A stretch of 64,000 nucleotides of DNA from Halobacteriales archaeon YIM A00013 (GCA_025041195.1 JAKCFM010000002.1:558001-622000), one strand, 5' to 3'; counted from the stretch's first letter, positions 35,612 through 45,241 are shown. Numbers and translations are program-made. The notes: generated from the sequence alone by a model not told the origin.

Positions 35612-35737
35612 TATCAACCACAGCTATACTGGAAAGTGACGTCCCAAAACGCTTTTGCTACGTGTGCCGGTCGGAGACAATCCTGATCGTTCGTCATTGT
35701 CGAACAGTTTATGGTGATAGATCGGTACGTTTGTTCT

Positions 35738-36505
35738 ATGGACACCACCGATGGGCCGTCAAACACGCTCGGATCGGTCGAAAAATCAATTGCGGTGCTT
35801 GAGACGCTTTGGAAGCTTGATGGAGCGGGCGTCACGAGAATTGCCCAGTCACTCGATCTCTCGAAATCCACCGTTCATGACCATCTTTCGACGCTAGAGC
35901 GAAACGGATTCGTGGTGTCGAACGACGGCACGTACGAACTCGGGCTCCGGTTTCTCAACTTCGGGGAGTACGTCAAGCGGGCCCAACCCCTGTATGCCGT
36001 GGCAAAGCCGGCGGTGACCGAACTCGCCGAACAGACCGGCGAGCGAGCGTTCTGTATGGTCGAACAGCACGGTCTTGCAACGGTGATCTGTCTCGCCGAG
36101 GGCGAGCAATCAGTCCAGACCAATCTCCGTGAGGGTACCCACTCGTATATGCACTGTTCGGCGGCCGGAAAGGCAATTCTTGCCCATTTGGATCGAGACC
36201 GAACCGAGGCCATTCTCGATCGATGGGGGCTCAAGAAATTCACTGACGAGACGATTACAGAACGGGACGACCTCTACGACGAACTGGCAACTGGCCGCGA
36301 CCGGGGCTGGTTTGTCAATCGAGAAGAGTACCGGCCAGGGGTAACGGCGTTTGGCGTCCCGCTCCGCTCTGACGGCGAGGTTACGGGAGCTATCTCACTC
36401 TCTGGGCCTGCAATGCGGCTCGTTGGCGACAAAGAGGACAGGGAACTTCTCACACAGATCAGATCAACCGCGAACGTCATCGAAGTTGATCTTTCGTTCC
36501 AATAA
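35738..36505 (+). CDS. IclR-family transcriptional regulator
   Basis: A 255-residue regulator. The N-terminal winged helix (SVEKSIAVLETLWKL ... SKSTVHDHLSTLERNGFVV) is followed by the IclR effector domain with the marker MHCSAAGKAILAHLDRDRTE and the ligand-pocket loop RPGVTAFGVPLRSDGEVTGA. IclR proteins commonly control adjacent aromatic, acetate or sugar-acid genes. It faces the acyl-CoA synthetase across a 126-nt divergent spacer. The ATG at 35738 is supported by a TATA-like AGTTTATGG near 35706, 25 nt upstream. Confidence 0.92.
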   Translation: MDTTDGPSNTLGSVEKSIAVLETLWKLDGAGVTRIAQSLDLSKSTVHDHLSTLERNGFVVSNDGTYELGLRFLNFGEYVKRAQPLYAVAKPAVTELAEQTGERAFCMVEQHGLATVICLAEGEQSVQTNLREGTHSYMHCSAAGKAILAHLDRDRTEAILDRWGLKKFTDETITERDDLYDELATGRDRGWFVNREEYRPGVTAFGVPLRSDGEVTGAISLSGPAMRLVGDKEDRELLTQIRSTANVIEVDLSFQ

Positions 36506-36620
36506 TAATTCATACCCAAGATTGCAGCTCGTCCGTGACCATTACAACGGTACATCTGTCACGCTCTGCTATCACCAGTCGTGTTCGGCACCACCGAACG
36601 ATCGCCGTATGTCCACCCCT

Positions 36621-37814
36621 TCATGGATCGACGGTGGGGGGTTCGTCGTCGTCCATCGGTTCAATCGGTTGTTTTCGCTCCATTGCAGCCCTGACAGCGG
36701 GTTCGAGTTCCTGGTGCTTTTTGGCTCGATGCGCTACATCCCGCTCGTGGAACGGTTCGAGCACCTCCTCTGCGAACAGTTCGAGTGAGGCACAGATATG
36801 TTCGTGTCGATTGTTGCCCCCTTGCTGAATGAAGATCACCTGATCGACACCGGCGTTTTCGAGCCCGCGCAGCTGTGTTCGCACGTCGTCAACAGTGCCG
36901 ATCGCACCAATTGGCTCGTCGCCTGCGCCATCTAGAATGGCCTCCGTGCCACCAGCATCTTCGAACGCCTCCCAGATGTTCGTGCGACCCGGCTGATGGG
37001 CGCCCGCTCCGTAGTAGTGAGCGAGCGCGTACTGAAAGAACGCAAAGCCCGACGCGCCCCGGTCAATCGCGGTCTGTCTGTCCTCGTGGACGGAGAATCC
37101 GGTCACCATCGCGATGTTTGGATTGACGGTGTGGCCGATAGGAGTACACTCGTTTTCAAACGTTTCGTAGTAGGTATCGACCCACTGTTTTGCGGTGTCC
37201 GCCGCCGCGAAGTCGAAACACAACGCACCCATTCCGAGTCGGGCCGCCTGTTTGATCGTAGAGCGCGACGAGCAAGCGAGCCACAGCGGTGGGTGTGGCG
37301 ACTGTGCAGGCTTCGGAACGACGTTTCTCGCCGGCATCGAGACGTATTCGCCGTCATAACCGGGATACGGCTCCATTGTGAGCATGTTCGTCACCTGCTC
37401 AGTCGCTTCGCGCCACATCGCTTCTTTTTCATCACGATCAATCGCAAAGCCACCGAGCTCGACGTTTGATGAGGACTCTCCCGTTCCAAACTGCACACGA
37501 CCGTTGCTCAGGAGATCGAGCGTGCTGATCGTTTCTGCGACGCGCGCGGGATGATTGTATGCTGGGGGCATCAGGCGGATGCCATGGCCGAGTTGTATCT
37601 GCTCAGTTCGCTCGGCGGCGGCCGCCAGAAACACACCGGGGGCAGAGGAGTGGCTGTACTCCTCAAGAAAGTGGTGTTCGACTGCCCATGCGTAGTCGTA
37701 GCCGAGGCTGTCAGCGAGTTCGATCTGTTCGAGCGCCGCTTCGAGCAGCTGCTGTTCGTCGTCTGGCTTCCACGGCCGGGGCAACTGGTGTTCGTAGAAG
37801 ATCCCGAATTGCAT
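36621..37814 (-). CDS. LLM-class (luciferase-like) flavin-dependent monooxygenase
   Basis: A 397-residue TIM-barrel oxidoreductase beginning MQFGIFYEHQLPRPW. YDYAWAVEHHFLEEYSHSSA, GHGIRLMPPAYNHPARVAE and LDLLSNGRVQFGTGESSS are typical of bacterial-luciferase-family monooxygenases that use reduced FMN or F420. Such enzymes insert oxygen into ketones, alkanes or terpenoid skeletons; a flavin reductase is not adjacent. Start at 37814, where the conserved barrel strand begins; the frame opens 40 codons earlier. It is divergent from the HSL-type esterase (163 nt). A Baeyer-Villiger-type role would supply the esterase or lactonase with substrate (inference). Confidence 0.88.
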   Translation of the reverse strand: MQFGIFYEHQLPRPWKPDDEQQLLEAALEQIELADSLGYDYAWAVEHHFLEEYSHSSAPGVFLAAAAERTEQIQLGHGIRLMPPAYNHPARVAETISTLDLLSNGRVQFGTGESSSNVELGGFAIDRDEKEAMWREATEQVTNMLTMEPYPGYDGEYVSMPARNVVPKPAQSPHPPLWLACSSRSTIKQAARLGMGALCFDFAAADTAKQWVDTYYETFENECTPIGHTVNPNIAMVTGFSVHEDRQTAIDRGASGFAFFQYALAHYYGAGAHQPGRTNIWEAFEDAGGTEAILDGAGDEPIGAIGTVDDVRTQLRGLENAGVDQVIFIQQGGNNRHEHICASLELFAEEVLEPFHERDVAHRAKKHQELEPAVRAAMERKQPIEPMDDDEPPTVDP

Positions 37815-37977
37815 GGCTTGTATCCGGTCTGGCCGGCGATTGTGTCGCCGGATTTCGGTGTACCAATTCATCTCATGTGAGCTATGTAATGATACTGCAT
37901 CCGATACGAGGCCAGTTATGGCACTCTCACGCACCGATACGTTTTACTGTGTGGTATGTGTTGGCTCAGACCGACGT

Positions 37978-38943
37978 ATGTCCGAGCCCACGTTCGATCC
38001 AGTCCCCAGACGCGCCGATAGCGTCGACAGCGATCTTGAGCCAATCCTTGCAATGATGAACCAGCAGTCGATGGTGCCGATATCATCCGTGACGCCCGAA
38101 CAGGCCCGCAAGCAGTTCGAGGCAACTGGTGGGTTCGCCGAGTCCGAACCCGTCCACGAGACCCACGAATTCGACATTTCGGGACCGGCCGGCCCAGTGA
38201 CGATCCGAGCGTATCGCCCTTCGAGTGCCACAGAGCTGCCGGTAGTGGTGTATTACCACGGTGGCGGGTTCGTCCTTGGCAGTCTCGACACGCACGACGC
38301 GCTCTGTTCGGCACTGTCGAATCGGGCAGAGGCGCTCGTCTTGAGCGTGGATTACCGACTGGCGCCGGAGCATCCGTTTCCAGCCGGGCTCCGAGATAGC
38401 TATACGGCCCTCAACTGGGCGGCGACACATGCCGAATCGCTCGGAGGCGACCCTGAAACGCTCATCGTCGCCGGCGACAGTGCGGGTGGGAATCTGGCGG
38501 CCGCCTGCTCACTGCTCTCGGCCGACCGCGATGGCCCACCGATCGACCGCCAGCTACTGCTCTATCCGACCGTCGCCAGTGGCCTGGACGATCCTTTCGA
38601 GAGCTACGCTGAAAACAGCGAGGGCTACTTTCTGGAACGCGCGGATATGGAGTGGTTTTCGGCGGCTTATGTTCAGGATTCGATACACGCCCGCAACGAA
38701 TATCTCTCACCGTTGTTAGCGCGCGATCTGTCTGGACTGCCCGATGCAACCGTCGTCACTGCCGGCTACGATCCATTGCGCGACGAAGGAATCGCCTATG
38801 CGAACCGTCTCGCTACTGCTGGCGTGGAGGTTTCACACCGCCACTACCCGGCGTTGATTCACGGCTTTGGTAGCATGTTTGGGATGGTTACAACCGCAGA
38901 TGATTGCCTTGATTCCATTGCTGATTCCATCGGTGATAAATAA
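37978..38943 (+). CDS. HSL-type esterase (alpha/beta-hydrolase, family IV)
   Basis: A 321-residue cytoplasmic carboxylesterase. VVVYYHGGGFVLGS gives the HGGG oxyanion motif (94-97) and IVAGDSAGGNLA the nucleophile elbow (Ser168). The rest of the triad is Asp265 in TAGYDPLRDE and His295 in LIHGFGSM. This is the hormone-sensitive-lipase family, which hydrolyses short acyl esters and lactones. The ATG at 37978 is supported by a TATA-like GTTTTACTGT 25-30 nt upstream. The next two genes (SCP2-like, P450) follow at 71 and 14 nt, so the three may form an operon. Confidence 0.92.
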   Translation: MSEPTFDPVPRRADSVDSDLEPILAMMNQQSMVPISSVTPEQARKQFEATGGFAESEPVHETHEFDISGPAGPVTIRAYRPSSATELPVVVYYHGGGFVLGSLDTHDALCSALSNRAEALVLSVDYRLAPEHPFPAGLRDSYTALNWAATHAESLGGDPETLIVAGDSAGGNLAAACSLLSADRDGPPIDRQLLLYPTVASGLDDPFESYAENSEGYFLERADMEWFSAAYVQDSIHARNEYLSPLLARDLSGLPDATVVTAGYDPLRDEGIAYANRLATAGVEVSHRHYPALIHGFGSMFGMVTTADDCLDSIADSIGDK

Positions 38944-39014
38944 TGCCGTGAATACGACGGCACAGCCTCATGTGTCTCCGACAGAAACTGTGAGCGCACT
39001 GGTGCCACCATTGC

Positions 39015-39593
39015 ATGCACACACTCACATTCGAACGGATTGACCCCGTTCTTGACGGCGATGAATCGACCTTTCGTGCGAGCCGTCCAGCAATCGTCGA
39101 GACGCTTTCGGACGACGCTACGCTGGCAACGCTGTTGCTGGACCAGCCGACGCTGTATGCGCGCTTTGGCAGTCGACTCGGAACGATGGATGCACCAGAC
39201 GCTGTGACAGAGACGCTCGAACGGGCCGTGACGATCGTCTTCGATGGAATGAGCCTGATCGCGGCCGCGTCACCGGCAGTCCAGAAAGCGATCACCGCCT
39301 CCATCGCCGTGAATTTCATCGTCACCAATAGCGATATCGAGTGGCATCTCCAGACCGACAGGAATGCAGGCTCCATTTCGGGCGGTCCAACCAGCCTGTC
39401 TGGGGCGTCCGTCACGGTTAGCGGACCGGCAACGGTTATCTGTAGTCTGATCTGTAACGAATCATACAACAGAACGCTGGCGTTTATCCAGAATCGATTC
39501 GAGCTGACAGGCTCGCTCCAAGACGCCCGTCGATTCAACCGTATCATGGACGACGTTCGAGCGACCGCTCAGAACCTTCCAGCATCCAGCTGA
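39015..39593 (+). CDS. Possible SCP2-fold (sterol-carrier-like) protein
   Basis: A 192-residue protein without signal peptide or membrane segment. The C-terminal half (DIEWHLQTDRNAGSISGG ... NRTLAFIQNRFELTGSLQDA) has the outline of an SCP2 lipid-binding domain: a WHL-x-x strand, a stretch of beta residues, then a F-x-x-x-R-F-x-x-x-G-S segment like the family's G-K-x-x-x-x-G-D-x-x-x-A. The N-terminal half is uncharacterised helical sequence. If right, it binds a hydrophobic substrate for the P450 encoded 14 nt downstream. Assignment is tentative; a conserved hypothetical is the alternative. Confidence 0.55.
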   Translation: MHTLTFERIDPVLDGDESTFRASRPAIVETLSDDATLATLLLDQPTLYARFGSRLGTMDAPDAVTETLERAVTIVFDGMSLIAAASPAVQKAITASIAVNFIVTNSDIEWHLQTDRNAGSISGGPTSLSGASVTVSGPATVICSLICNESYNRTLAFIQNRFELTGSLQDARRFNRIMDDVRATAQNLPASS

Positions 39594-39607
39594 GAGCGCT
39601 TCATCCA

Positions 39608-40969
39608 ATGACTTCATCCCACACCACCACACGGCCGCCAGGTCCCCGACGACTTTCGTGGCTTTCGGTTGCCAGACAGTTCATCACGGACGACACCACC
39701 ACGACGCTCAGTCGCCTCCAGCAGACGTACGGTGACATCGTTCGCGTGTACTTTCGCGGAGAATCGTATCTAATTGCCGACCCGGACGCCATTCAGCAGG
39801 TGCTCGAAACGAATCAGGGCAACTACGGAAAATCCGACGTGTATGACGACCAGCTCGCCGAACTGTTCGGTGACGGCTTACTGACCGCTTCCGAGGATCA
39901 TTGGCGACGGCAGCAGCGCGTGATTCGGCCACTGTTTCGCCCTGCTGCGATCCAGACGTTCACCGAACTGATTCGTGAGGAGACGCGGGCGATGGTTGCT
40001 CGCTGGCACCAGCACGACGGACCGATCGATCTGCTCGCAGAGACCGAGCGGGTAACGCTCTCGATCATCGGCAAAGCCATGTTTTCGACGGATATGACAC
40101 CCCACGCCGACCGACTCCGCAACGCGCTCGCGACCGTCCGTCGTGAGTTCCGACGGCAGGTTGGTGGATTTGGACCGTCCGTTCCGCAGTGGATACCAAC
40201 CAAACACAATCGCGACCTCGCCGAAGCAACGGAGTTTCTCGATTCGCTCGTCTACGACCTGATCGAACGGCGCAAACACTCGGCAACCGGAGCAGACGAT
40301 ATGCTCTCACGGCTACTCGCGGCCAGAACGGACGATGGCGAATCGCTCTCCGATACGCAGATTCGCGACGAACTCATCACCTTCCTGTTGGCCGGTCACG
40401 AGACGACAGCCACCGCGCTTGCTTGGTGCTGGTATCTGCTTTGTCACCATCCATCAGTTCACCGCGACCTCTATGCGTGGACGCAATCGACCGACTGGCT
40501 CAGTGCGACCACCCCTCCGGTCGATGAATCGACGCTCGCCAAACGCTGTGTCCAGGAGGCGATGCGGATCTATCCACCAGTGCCGGTGATCAGTCGTGAA
40601 CTACGTGCGCCCGATCGCCTCTGTGGGTACACGCTCCCGTCCGGGAGCGACGTGTTGTTGAGCCAGTTTCTAATGCATCGCCACGAGGACTACTGGGATT
40701 CCCCGCTCGACTATCGGCCAGCACGCTTTGCGGGTCCGTCCGATCGCCCGACCTACAGCTATTTCCCGTTCGGTGGTGGCGCTCGAATGTGTATTGGCCG
40801 ACAGTTCGCGCTGTATGAGGCACAGCTCATTCTTGGGCTGGCTGTTAGCGACTGCCGACTCACGCTGGAGTCGCCACGCTACGACTCGTTCGATGCAATC
40901 GAGCGCGAATCTGCCGTAACGATGCAACCAGCCCCGACGATTCTCACCAGCGTCGACTCCTGGGAGTGA
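39608..40969 (+). CDS. Cytochrome P450
   Basis: A 453-residue haem-thiolate monooxygenase. The I-helix oxygen-activation motif is LLAGHETTATAL (AGHETT 262-267), the K-helix ExxR is EAMRIYPPV (317-320), and the haem loop is FPFGGGARMCIGRQFA with Cys395 as thiolate ligand. The layout (PGPRR near the N-terminus, no membrane anchor) is that of soluble CYP110/CYP102-like fatty-acid and terpenoid hydroxylases. A ferredoxin and reductase are not encoded beside it. The 14-nt gap to the SCP2-like gene indicates co-transcription. Hydroxylation of a hydrophobic substrate would feed the acyl-CoA enzymes. Confidence 0.95.
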   Translation: MTSSHTTTRPPGPRRLSWLSVARQFITDDTTTTLSRLQQTYGDIVRVYFRGESYLIADPDAIQQVLETNQGNYGKSDVYDDQLAELFGDGLLTASEDHWRRQQRVIRPLFRPAAIQTFTELIREETRAMVARWHQHDGPIDLLAETERVTLSIIGKAMFSTDMTPHADRLRNALATVRREFRRQVGGFGPSVPQWIPTKHNRDLAEATEFLDSLVYDLIERRKHSATGADDMLSRLLAARTDDGESLSDTQIRDELITFLLAGHETTATALAWCWYLLCHHPSVHRDLYAWTQSTDWLSATTPPVDESTLAKRCVQEAMRIYPPVPVISRELRAPDRLCGYTLPSGSDVLLSQFLMHRHEDYWDSPLDYRPARFAGPSDRPTYSYFPFGGGARMCIGRQFALYEAQLILGLAVSDCRLTLESPRYDSFDAIERESAVTMQPAPTILTSVDSWE

Positions 40970-41478
40970 ACCGTTCCGAGCAACCCGAACTAGCAGTGGT
41001 TTTCACCACCGTCCTGTAGCCGGCTGCTCCATCGACGTCATTCTGCAGTACCAATGTCGACTCCAATAAATCACATTCAAATGATACTAATCCAAATACT
41101 AACTAGTACACTCTGTGTCCCATAGCTGCTCCATCCATTCAGACGAGATCGGCGGCTACTGTCTGGGTTGTGCTCTGATCACTGTGGTGAATCCCAGTGT
41201 TGGTTGTATCACACACATATTCAGCATTAAATTCAAAAAAAAAACAAAATATCTTGATATTTGTGATTGTACATGGGAATTTTGGAATCTAGTGGAGCTA
41301 TCAACTATTTTCCCATGAAAATTTGTCTCCAATCAACTATGTATGAAACGTGATCACACTAGAAATATGAAATTATTTGCTAGAGTGTGGTAGCGAATCG
41401 GTCTCGACAATTTCGGCCACAAAATCCGTCTCGTATCGAACGGGGTGGGAGCGTGGTTTGACCAGCAGTGGAGCTGTC
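40970..41478. other. AT-rich intergenic region between P450 and pectate lyase
   Basis: About 500 bp between convergent genes, with A/T runs near 41230-41270. No convincing gene, repeat or hairpin was seen. It marks the switch from the acyl-CoA island to the carbohydrate region. Confidence 0.4.
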
Positions 41479-43578
41479 CTACTCACCGGTTTCGACGGCA
41501 CGAGCCTTCGCTTTGAGCCAGACCCGAGTTGCGTTGTCAGGCACTGCAACCGACTGCGTATTCTCTGCCAGCGTGGGATAGCCACCGACTGCCGCTTGGC
41601 TGTCGATGTAGCTGTCGACTCCTCTTCGAACGTTCTCGATGATCCGGCGGTCGTGGTCCGTCCGATCAGCGGCCCGCGCACCAGCATTTGAGAGATTGTG
41701 TGTGATCGTCCGCTCGACAGCGATCCGTTCGAGCCCGTCTGGCCACAACGGACGCTCGTTAACAGTCGTGACGTTCGAATCCACCATTGGAACGTCACCG
41801 TTCGTGTAGTTATCAGCCAGATGAGCGATCGCCGTTTCGACACCATCTTCTGCGAAGACGTTCGCCGAGTCCGATCGCGGATCGAGATAGACGTTCCCCT
41901 CGATTGTGGCGGTGGTATCGGGATCGAGCCACGTGCCATCGTCGTAGTTGTGGACGAGATTGTTGACAACAACGCTGTCGGTGCCCGTTTTCAACCGTGG
42001 ATGTCGATCCGTGTTTTGCGACCAGACGTTTCCGAGCAGGGCCACATTTGTGGCCCCGTTACCGATGAGCGACCCGTAGCCGTGCGAACCCTTGGGATGC
42101 ACGGAATCGTGCAGCGCTTCGGCGATCAGACAGTTTGAAACCGTCGTGTTGGTGGTGTCATAGCCAACCGAGAGCACTTCATCGACGCTCCAGCTTGCCG
42201 AGACGTGATCGATTACGTTGTTTTCAGTTTCGTCGGCCGTGTTGATCGCATCGAGCGCCCACTCCTCGGTCGGTTCCTCGATACCGTTGTCACCGAGACG
42301 GACGCGGATGTGTTGTACCACACAGTCGTTTGCGTCGATCGTGAGCCGACCCCTGATCAACGTGATTCCCGGTGACGGAGCCGATTGTCCGGCAAGATAG
42401 AGGTTGTCCGTCGCAACAACGAGATCACGGCCCGCAAGGTCGACCGTTCCACTCGTCTCGAAGACGACGAGTCGTGGACCAGCAACGTTCAGCGCCGACA
42501 CGAGCTGGCGTCTGGATGGCTCCCGGATTATGATTACGGGGGTTGAATCGTCGAGCCAGGGAGCAGCTTCCGCAAACCCATCGCCGGGACCGAACTGTGC
42601 GCTGCTGGGTGGTCCAGCAGTGGGCGGTGGTCCACGACCACGCCCCTTCGTATCGGTGCTGAACACGGTCGTTGCCCCAACGGCGGTGTCGCCATCACTC
42701 GTCTCTGTGATGGCCCTGATTTCGTAGTAGCGTCGGCTGGTCAATCCCGAAATCGTGGCGCTGAACGCACCCGGCGCATCGAGCGTGTGCGTCTCCGTAG
42801 ACGTCCACTCCTCGGTTGGAACTTCACGGTACTCGAAGCGACACGCTGCCGTGCTGGCAGCACCGAGGTCGGTCACATCCCCCGTTATCGTCGCCGTAGT
42901 CGTCCCTACCGAACTGATGTCGCCTGTCCTCACGAGCGGAACGCCTGCCTGCGTGTCGACGCGACCAGCAACCTCTACCTGGCCGATATCCTGACTGGTG
43001 TCAGGCGCAACCCCAGACAGCTTCTGGAACGTCGCCGTACACCGCTGTCCCGTTGCGTGGCTCGTGACGGCTAGCCCAACCGGCACGGTCTCTGGGAGAC
43101 TGATATCGTCCGGTCCAAGTCGTTCGATGAGCGTCCAGCCCCCCCGATTACTCGCGTGATATGTTTCGATCGTCTCACCCGTACGGACGAGTCGGAGCCA
43201 GTCTGCCTGCGTTCCCCCTGTACTGTCCGTCTCGGCGCCAACGGATGGACGATACTGCATCGACGCTTCACCGTTCGGTCGTCGGCGAACCAGGACGTTC
43301 GCTGCCTGCGGGTCTGTCGATTCCCTGACCATCAGTCCCGCTTTTGCCCAACTGTCCGTGTTCTCGACGCCGGTGTTCTGCACGACGACGTCGAAATCAC
43401 CACTGACAGCTTCGTAGTAGTACTGGAAGACGTCTCCAGTCCCCCAGATGTCAGCTCCCCCACCTTCGAGGGTGATAACTGTTGCTCCAGCACTGGGCGT
43501 GCTGAGCGTGCCGACAGCCACCGTTCCGAAACTTCCTACCCCGACTGCTCGAAGAAATGAACGTCTATTGAATCTCAT
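41479..43578 (-). CDS. Multidomain exported pectate lyase (Tat signal, FN3-like, beta-helix)
   Basis: A 699-residue exported protein. MRFNRRSFLRAVGVGSFGTV is a twin-arginine signal. Residues about 40-200 form a beta-sandwich (DVFQYYYEAVSGDFDVVVQ, AGLMVRESTDPQAANVLV) seen in carbohydrate-binding accessory modules. A fibronectin-III-like domain follows (about 215-315; TATITGDVTDLG ... SGLTSRRYYEIRAITETSDG), then a Pro/Gly linker. The C-terminal 370 residues are a right-handed beta-helix of pectate-lyase type: FETSGTVDLAGRDLVV, LAGQSAPSPGITLIRG, VQHIRVRLGDN and DHVSASWSVDEVLSV. It would cleave polygalacturonate outside the cell. The ATG at 43578 begins the signal peptide; an upstream frame opening is ignored. 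Confidence 0.85.
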   Translation of the reverse strand: MRFNRRSFLRAVGVGSFGTVAVGTLSTPSAGATVITLEGGGADIWGTGDVFQYYYEAVSGDFDVVVQNTGVENTDSWAKAGLMVRESTDPQAANVLVRRRPNGEASMQYRPSVGAETDSTGGTQADWLRLVRTGETIETYHASNRGGWTLIERLGPDDISLPETVPVGLAVTSHATGQRCTATFQKLSGVAPDTSQDIGQVEVAGRVDTQAGVPLVRTGDISSVGTTTATITGDVTDLGAASTAACRFEYREVPTEEWTSTETHTLDAPGAFSATISGLTSRRYYEIRAITETSDGDTAVGATTVFSTDTKGRGRGPPPTAGPPSSAQFGPGDGFAEAAPWLDDSTPVIIIREPSRRQLVSALNVAGPRLVVFETSGTVDLAGRDLVVATDNLYLAGQSAPSPGITLIRGRLTIDANDCVVQHIRVRLGDNGIEEPTEEWALDAINTADETENNVIDHVSASWSVDEVLSVGYDTTNTTVSNCLIAEALHDSVHPKGSHGYGSLIGNGATNVALLGNVWSQNTDRHPRLKTGTDSVVVNNLVHNYDDGTWLDPDTTATIEGNVYLDPRSDSANVFAEDGVETAIAHLADNYTNGDVPMVDSNVTTVNERPLWPDGLERIAVERTITHNLSNAGARAADRTDHDRRIIENVRRGVDSYIDSQAAVGGYPTLAENTQSVAVPDNATRVWLKAKARAVETGE

Positions 43579-43936
43579 TGCGTTCGTATCCGTTCTACAA
43601 ACAGCTACCAATACATAATAAATATATTCAAAGTTATCAATCATATTTGTAGTTGATAATAATGGCGACGTTGTTCATCCCCTCGGTGCATCGGTTTGCC
43701 TAGGCCGAACAGCATTTGTCACCGATTGCTGGGGCTGCAAGCCCTAAAAATCGCACCGTTGTCTTCGTTGGGTGCGAGTCACCGTTCCGATGGTGGGTGG
43801 AACTGCCCCGATTCATTACACTGGTACGGATGTAATGTGATGGTTCCCCCATGGGGGACAGAGTCACCAATTGGGGCGTCAGGTGGCCCAACCAATCAAC
43901 GGATCACGCTTGGAACTGGCACCCTTTGTGGATGAC
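43579..43936. other. Intergenic region with two inverted repeats
   Basis: This spacer lies downstream of the MFS gene and upstream of the pectate lyase, both leftward. It carries CATTACA / TGTAATG arms (43814-43837, 10-nt loop) and a perfect 14-bp palindrome TCCCCCATGGGGGA (43845-43858). They could be a transcription-end structure for the MFS gene or operator sites for the lyase. A leftward frame here has no recognisable features. Confidence 0.4.
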
Positions 43937-45241
43937 TCAGTCCGATTCGATCTCCCGAGACCCGGCGTGAGTGAGCAAGCCGGCTTCCGTGGCAACGCTC
44001 GCGATTTTTGGTCTGAACGCCCAGGCGGTACACCCGAGGATCGGGAGCATCGACGCGGCGACGATCGCGTATCCCAGGTGATGGTTTCCGAAGAGTGCAG
44101 CCGAAAAGACGATCGGATACACCATTCCGCCAATCGTTCCCACGCCACCAATCACTCCTGCGACCGTTCCGGAGTTGTTCGGAAACATCGCCGGTGCTTG
44201 CGCGAAGATCGACCCCTCGGCAAACGCACACCCCACGCCGACAAGAAAGCCAGCACCAACGGCGAGCAAGACGACACCGGACTGACCGGCCAGGGTCATG
44301 ACACCAAGCATGCAGACGATGAAACACAGCGACACGAACGTCCACTGTTCGCGATACCGACCGGGAAACAACGGGATGATGTTTCGTTCTGTTCTGGCGA
44401 GCGTATCGCTGATATACCCGCCGACGGGCCGGAGCAGCCCCGACGCAATCGAGAAGGTTGCTGCAAACGAACTGGCCAGCACAAGATCGTCCGTCCCGAA
44501 CGCTGTGCGATAGTACGTTGCCAGCCAGCCGTTCATTGCCAGCTCCAACCCGAAGCTCATCAGATATCCACACGCGAGCACAAGGGTTCCATAGCGGGTG
44601 GCGGTGTGAATCCAGTCAGTTACGCTGGCGTTTGCGCGTGTTTCGCTGCGACGCTCCTCGGAGCTAGCGGCTTCTCCCAGCACGTAGTAGCCGATGCCGA
44701 GCAGTATCGACAGCACGCCGGTGTAAAAAAAGACTGCCCGCCAGTTGCTCGCGAACAGCGGCCCACTCCAGTTGGCGGGGAACAGCCGCGGCAACAACAG
44801 TGCGCCGCCTGCGGCGCCTGCATTTCCAATCCCGGCGTAGATCCCCTCCGCCGTGCCGAGTTCGTCTTCGTCAAACCACTCCGAAACGTGTTGAATCCCG
44901 ACTACGAAGGTGATTCCGGCCGTCGAAACGATCATTCGCTCGACGAAAAACACCGTGTAGGAGGTCGCAAACGCACTCGCCATCGAAAACAGGCCAACGT
45001 AGCCGAGGACGATGGCAAACACTGTCGGTGCGCCGTACCGATCGGAAAGCCACCCGGTCAGGATTCGACCGAACGGTGCGAGCCAGATGGCCGCGCTAGA
45101 GAGAATTCCGATCTCGGCGACCGATAGCCCGAACTCCTGGCTGATCGGCCCGGTGAACGGAGCAAACGAGAACCAGAGCAGAAACGAAACGTTGAACGAG
45201 ACCGTAGCGAGCACGAGTGTACGCCTTTTTGTCATCTTCAT
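43937..45241 (-). CDS. MFS transporter (NarK/organic-anion-like)
   Basis: A 434-residue protein with about 12 hydrophobic segments. [20 protein letters not shown] is the loop 2-3 MFS motif, and [18 protein letters not shown] resembles the glycine-rich signature of nitrate/nitrite and related anion porters. Position between a pectate lyase and an enolase-superfamily dehydratase suggests uptake of a sugar acid such as a uronate (inference). Start at ATG 45241 ([17 protein letters not shown]). It is divergent from the enolase-family gene with 390 nt between. Confidence 0.88.
   Translation of the reverse strand: MKMTKRRTLVLATVSFNVSFLLWFSFAPFTGPISQEFGLSVAEIGILSSAAIWLAPFGRILTGWLSDRYGAPTVFAIVLGYVGLFSMASAFATSYTVFFVERMIVSTAGITFVVGIQHVSEWFDEDELGTAEGIYAGIGNAGAAGGALLLPRLFPANWSGPLFASNWRAVFFYTGVLSILLGIGYYVLGEAASSEERRSETRANASVTDWIHTATRYGTLVLACGYLMSFGLELAMNGWLATYYRTAFGTDDLVLASSFAATFSIASGLLRPVGGYISDTLARTERNIIPLFPGRYREQWTFVSLCFIVCMLGVMTLAGQSGVVLLAVGAGFLVGVGCAFAEGSIFAQAPAMFPNNSGTVAGVIGGVGTIGGMVYPIVFSAALFGNHHLGYAIVAASMLPILGCTAWAFRPKIASVATEAGLLTHAGSREIESD

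Noticed and set aside
43579-43936. Possible transposase (TnpB-like) tail upstream of the pectate lyase
   Set aside because: The leftward peptide has no zinc-finger or catalytic motif and I could not match it to a family; kept only as intergenic.
43871-45127. 418-codon rightward open frame
   Set aside because: It is the antisense of the MFS transporter; composition is Arg/His/Gln-rich with no membrane segments or motifs, whereas the leftward frame is a clear transporter.
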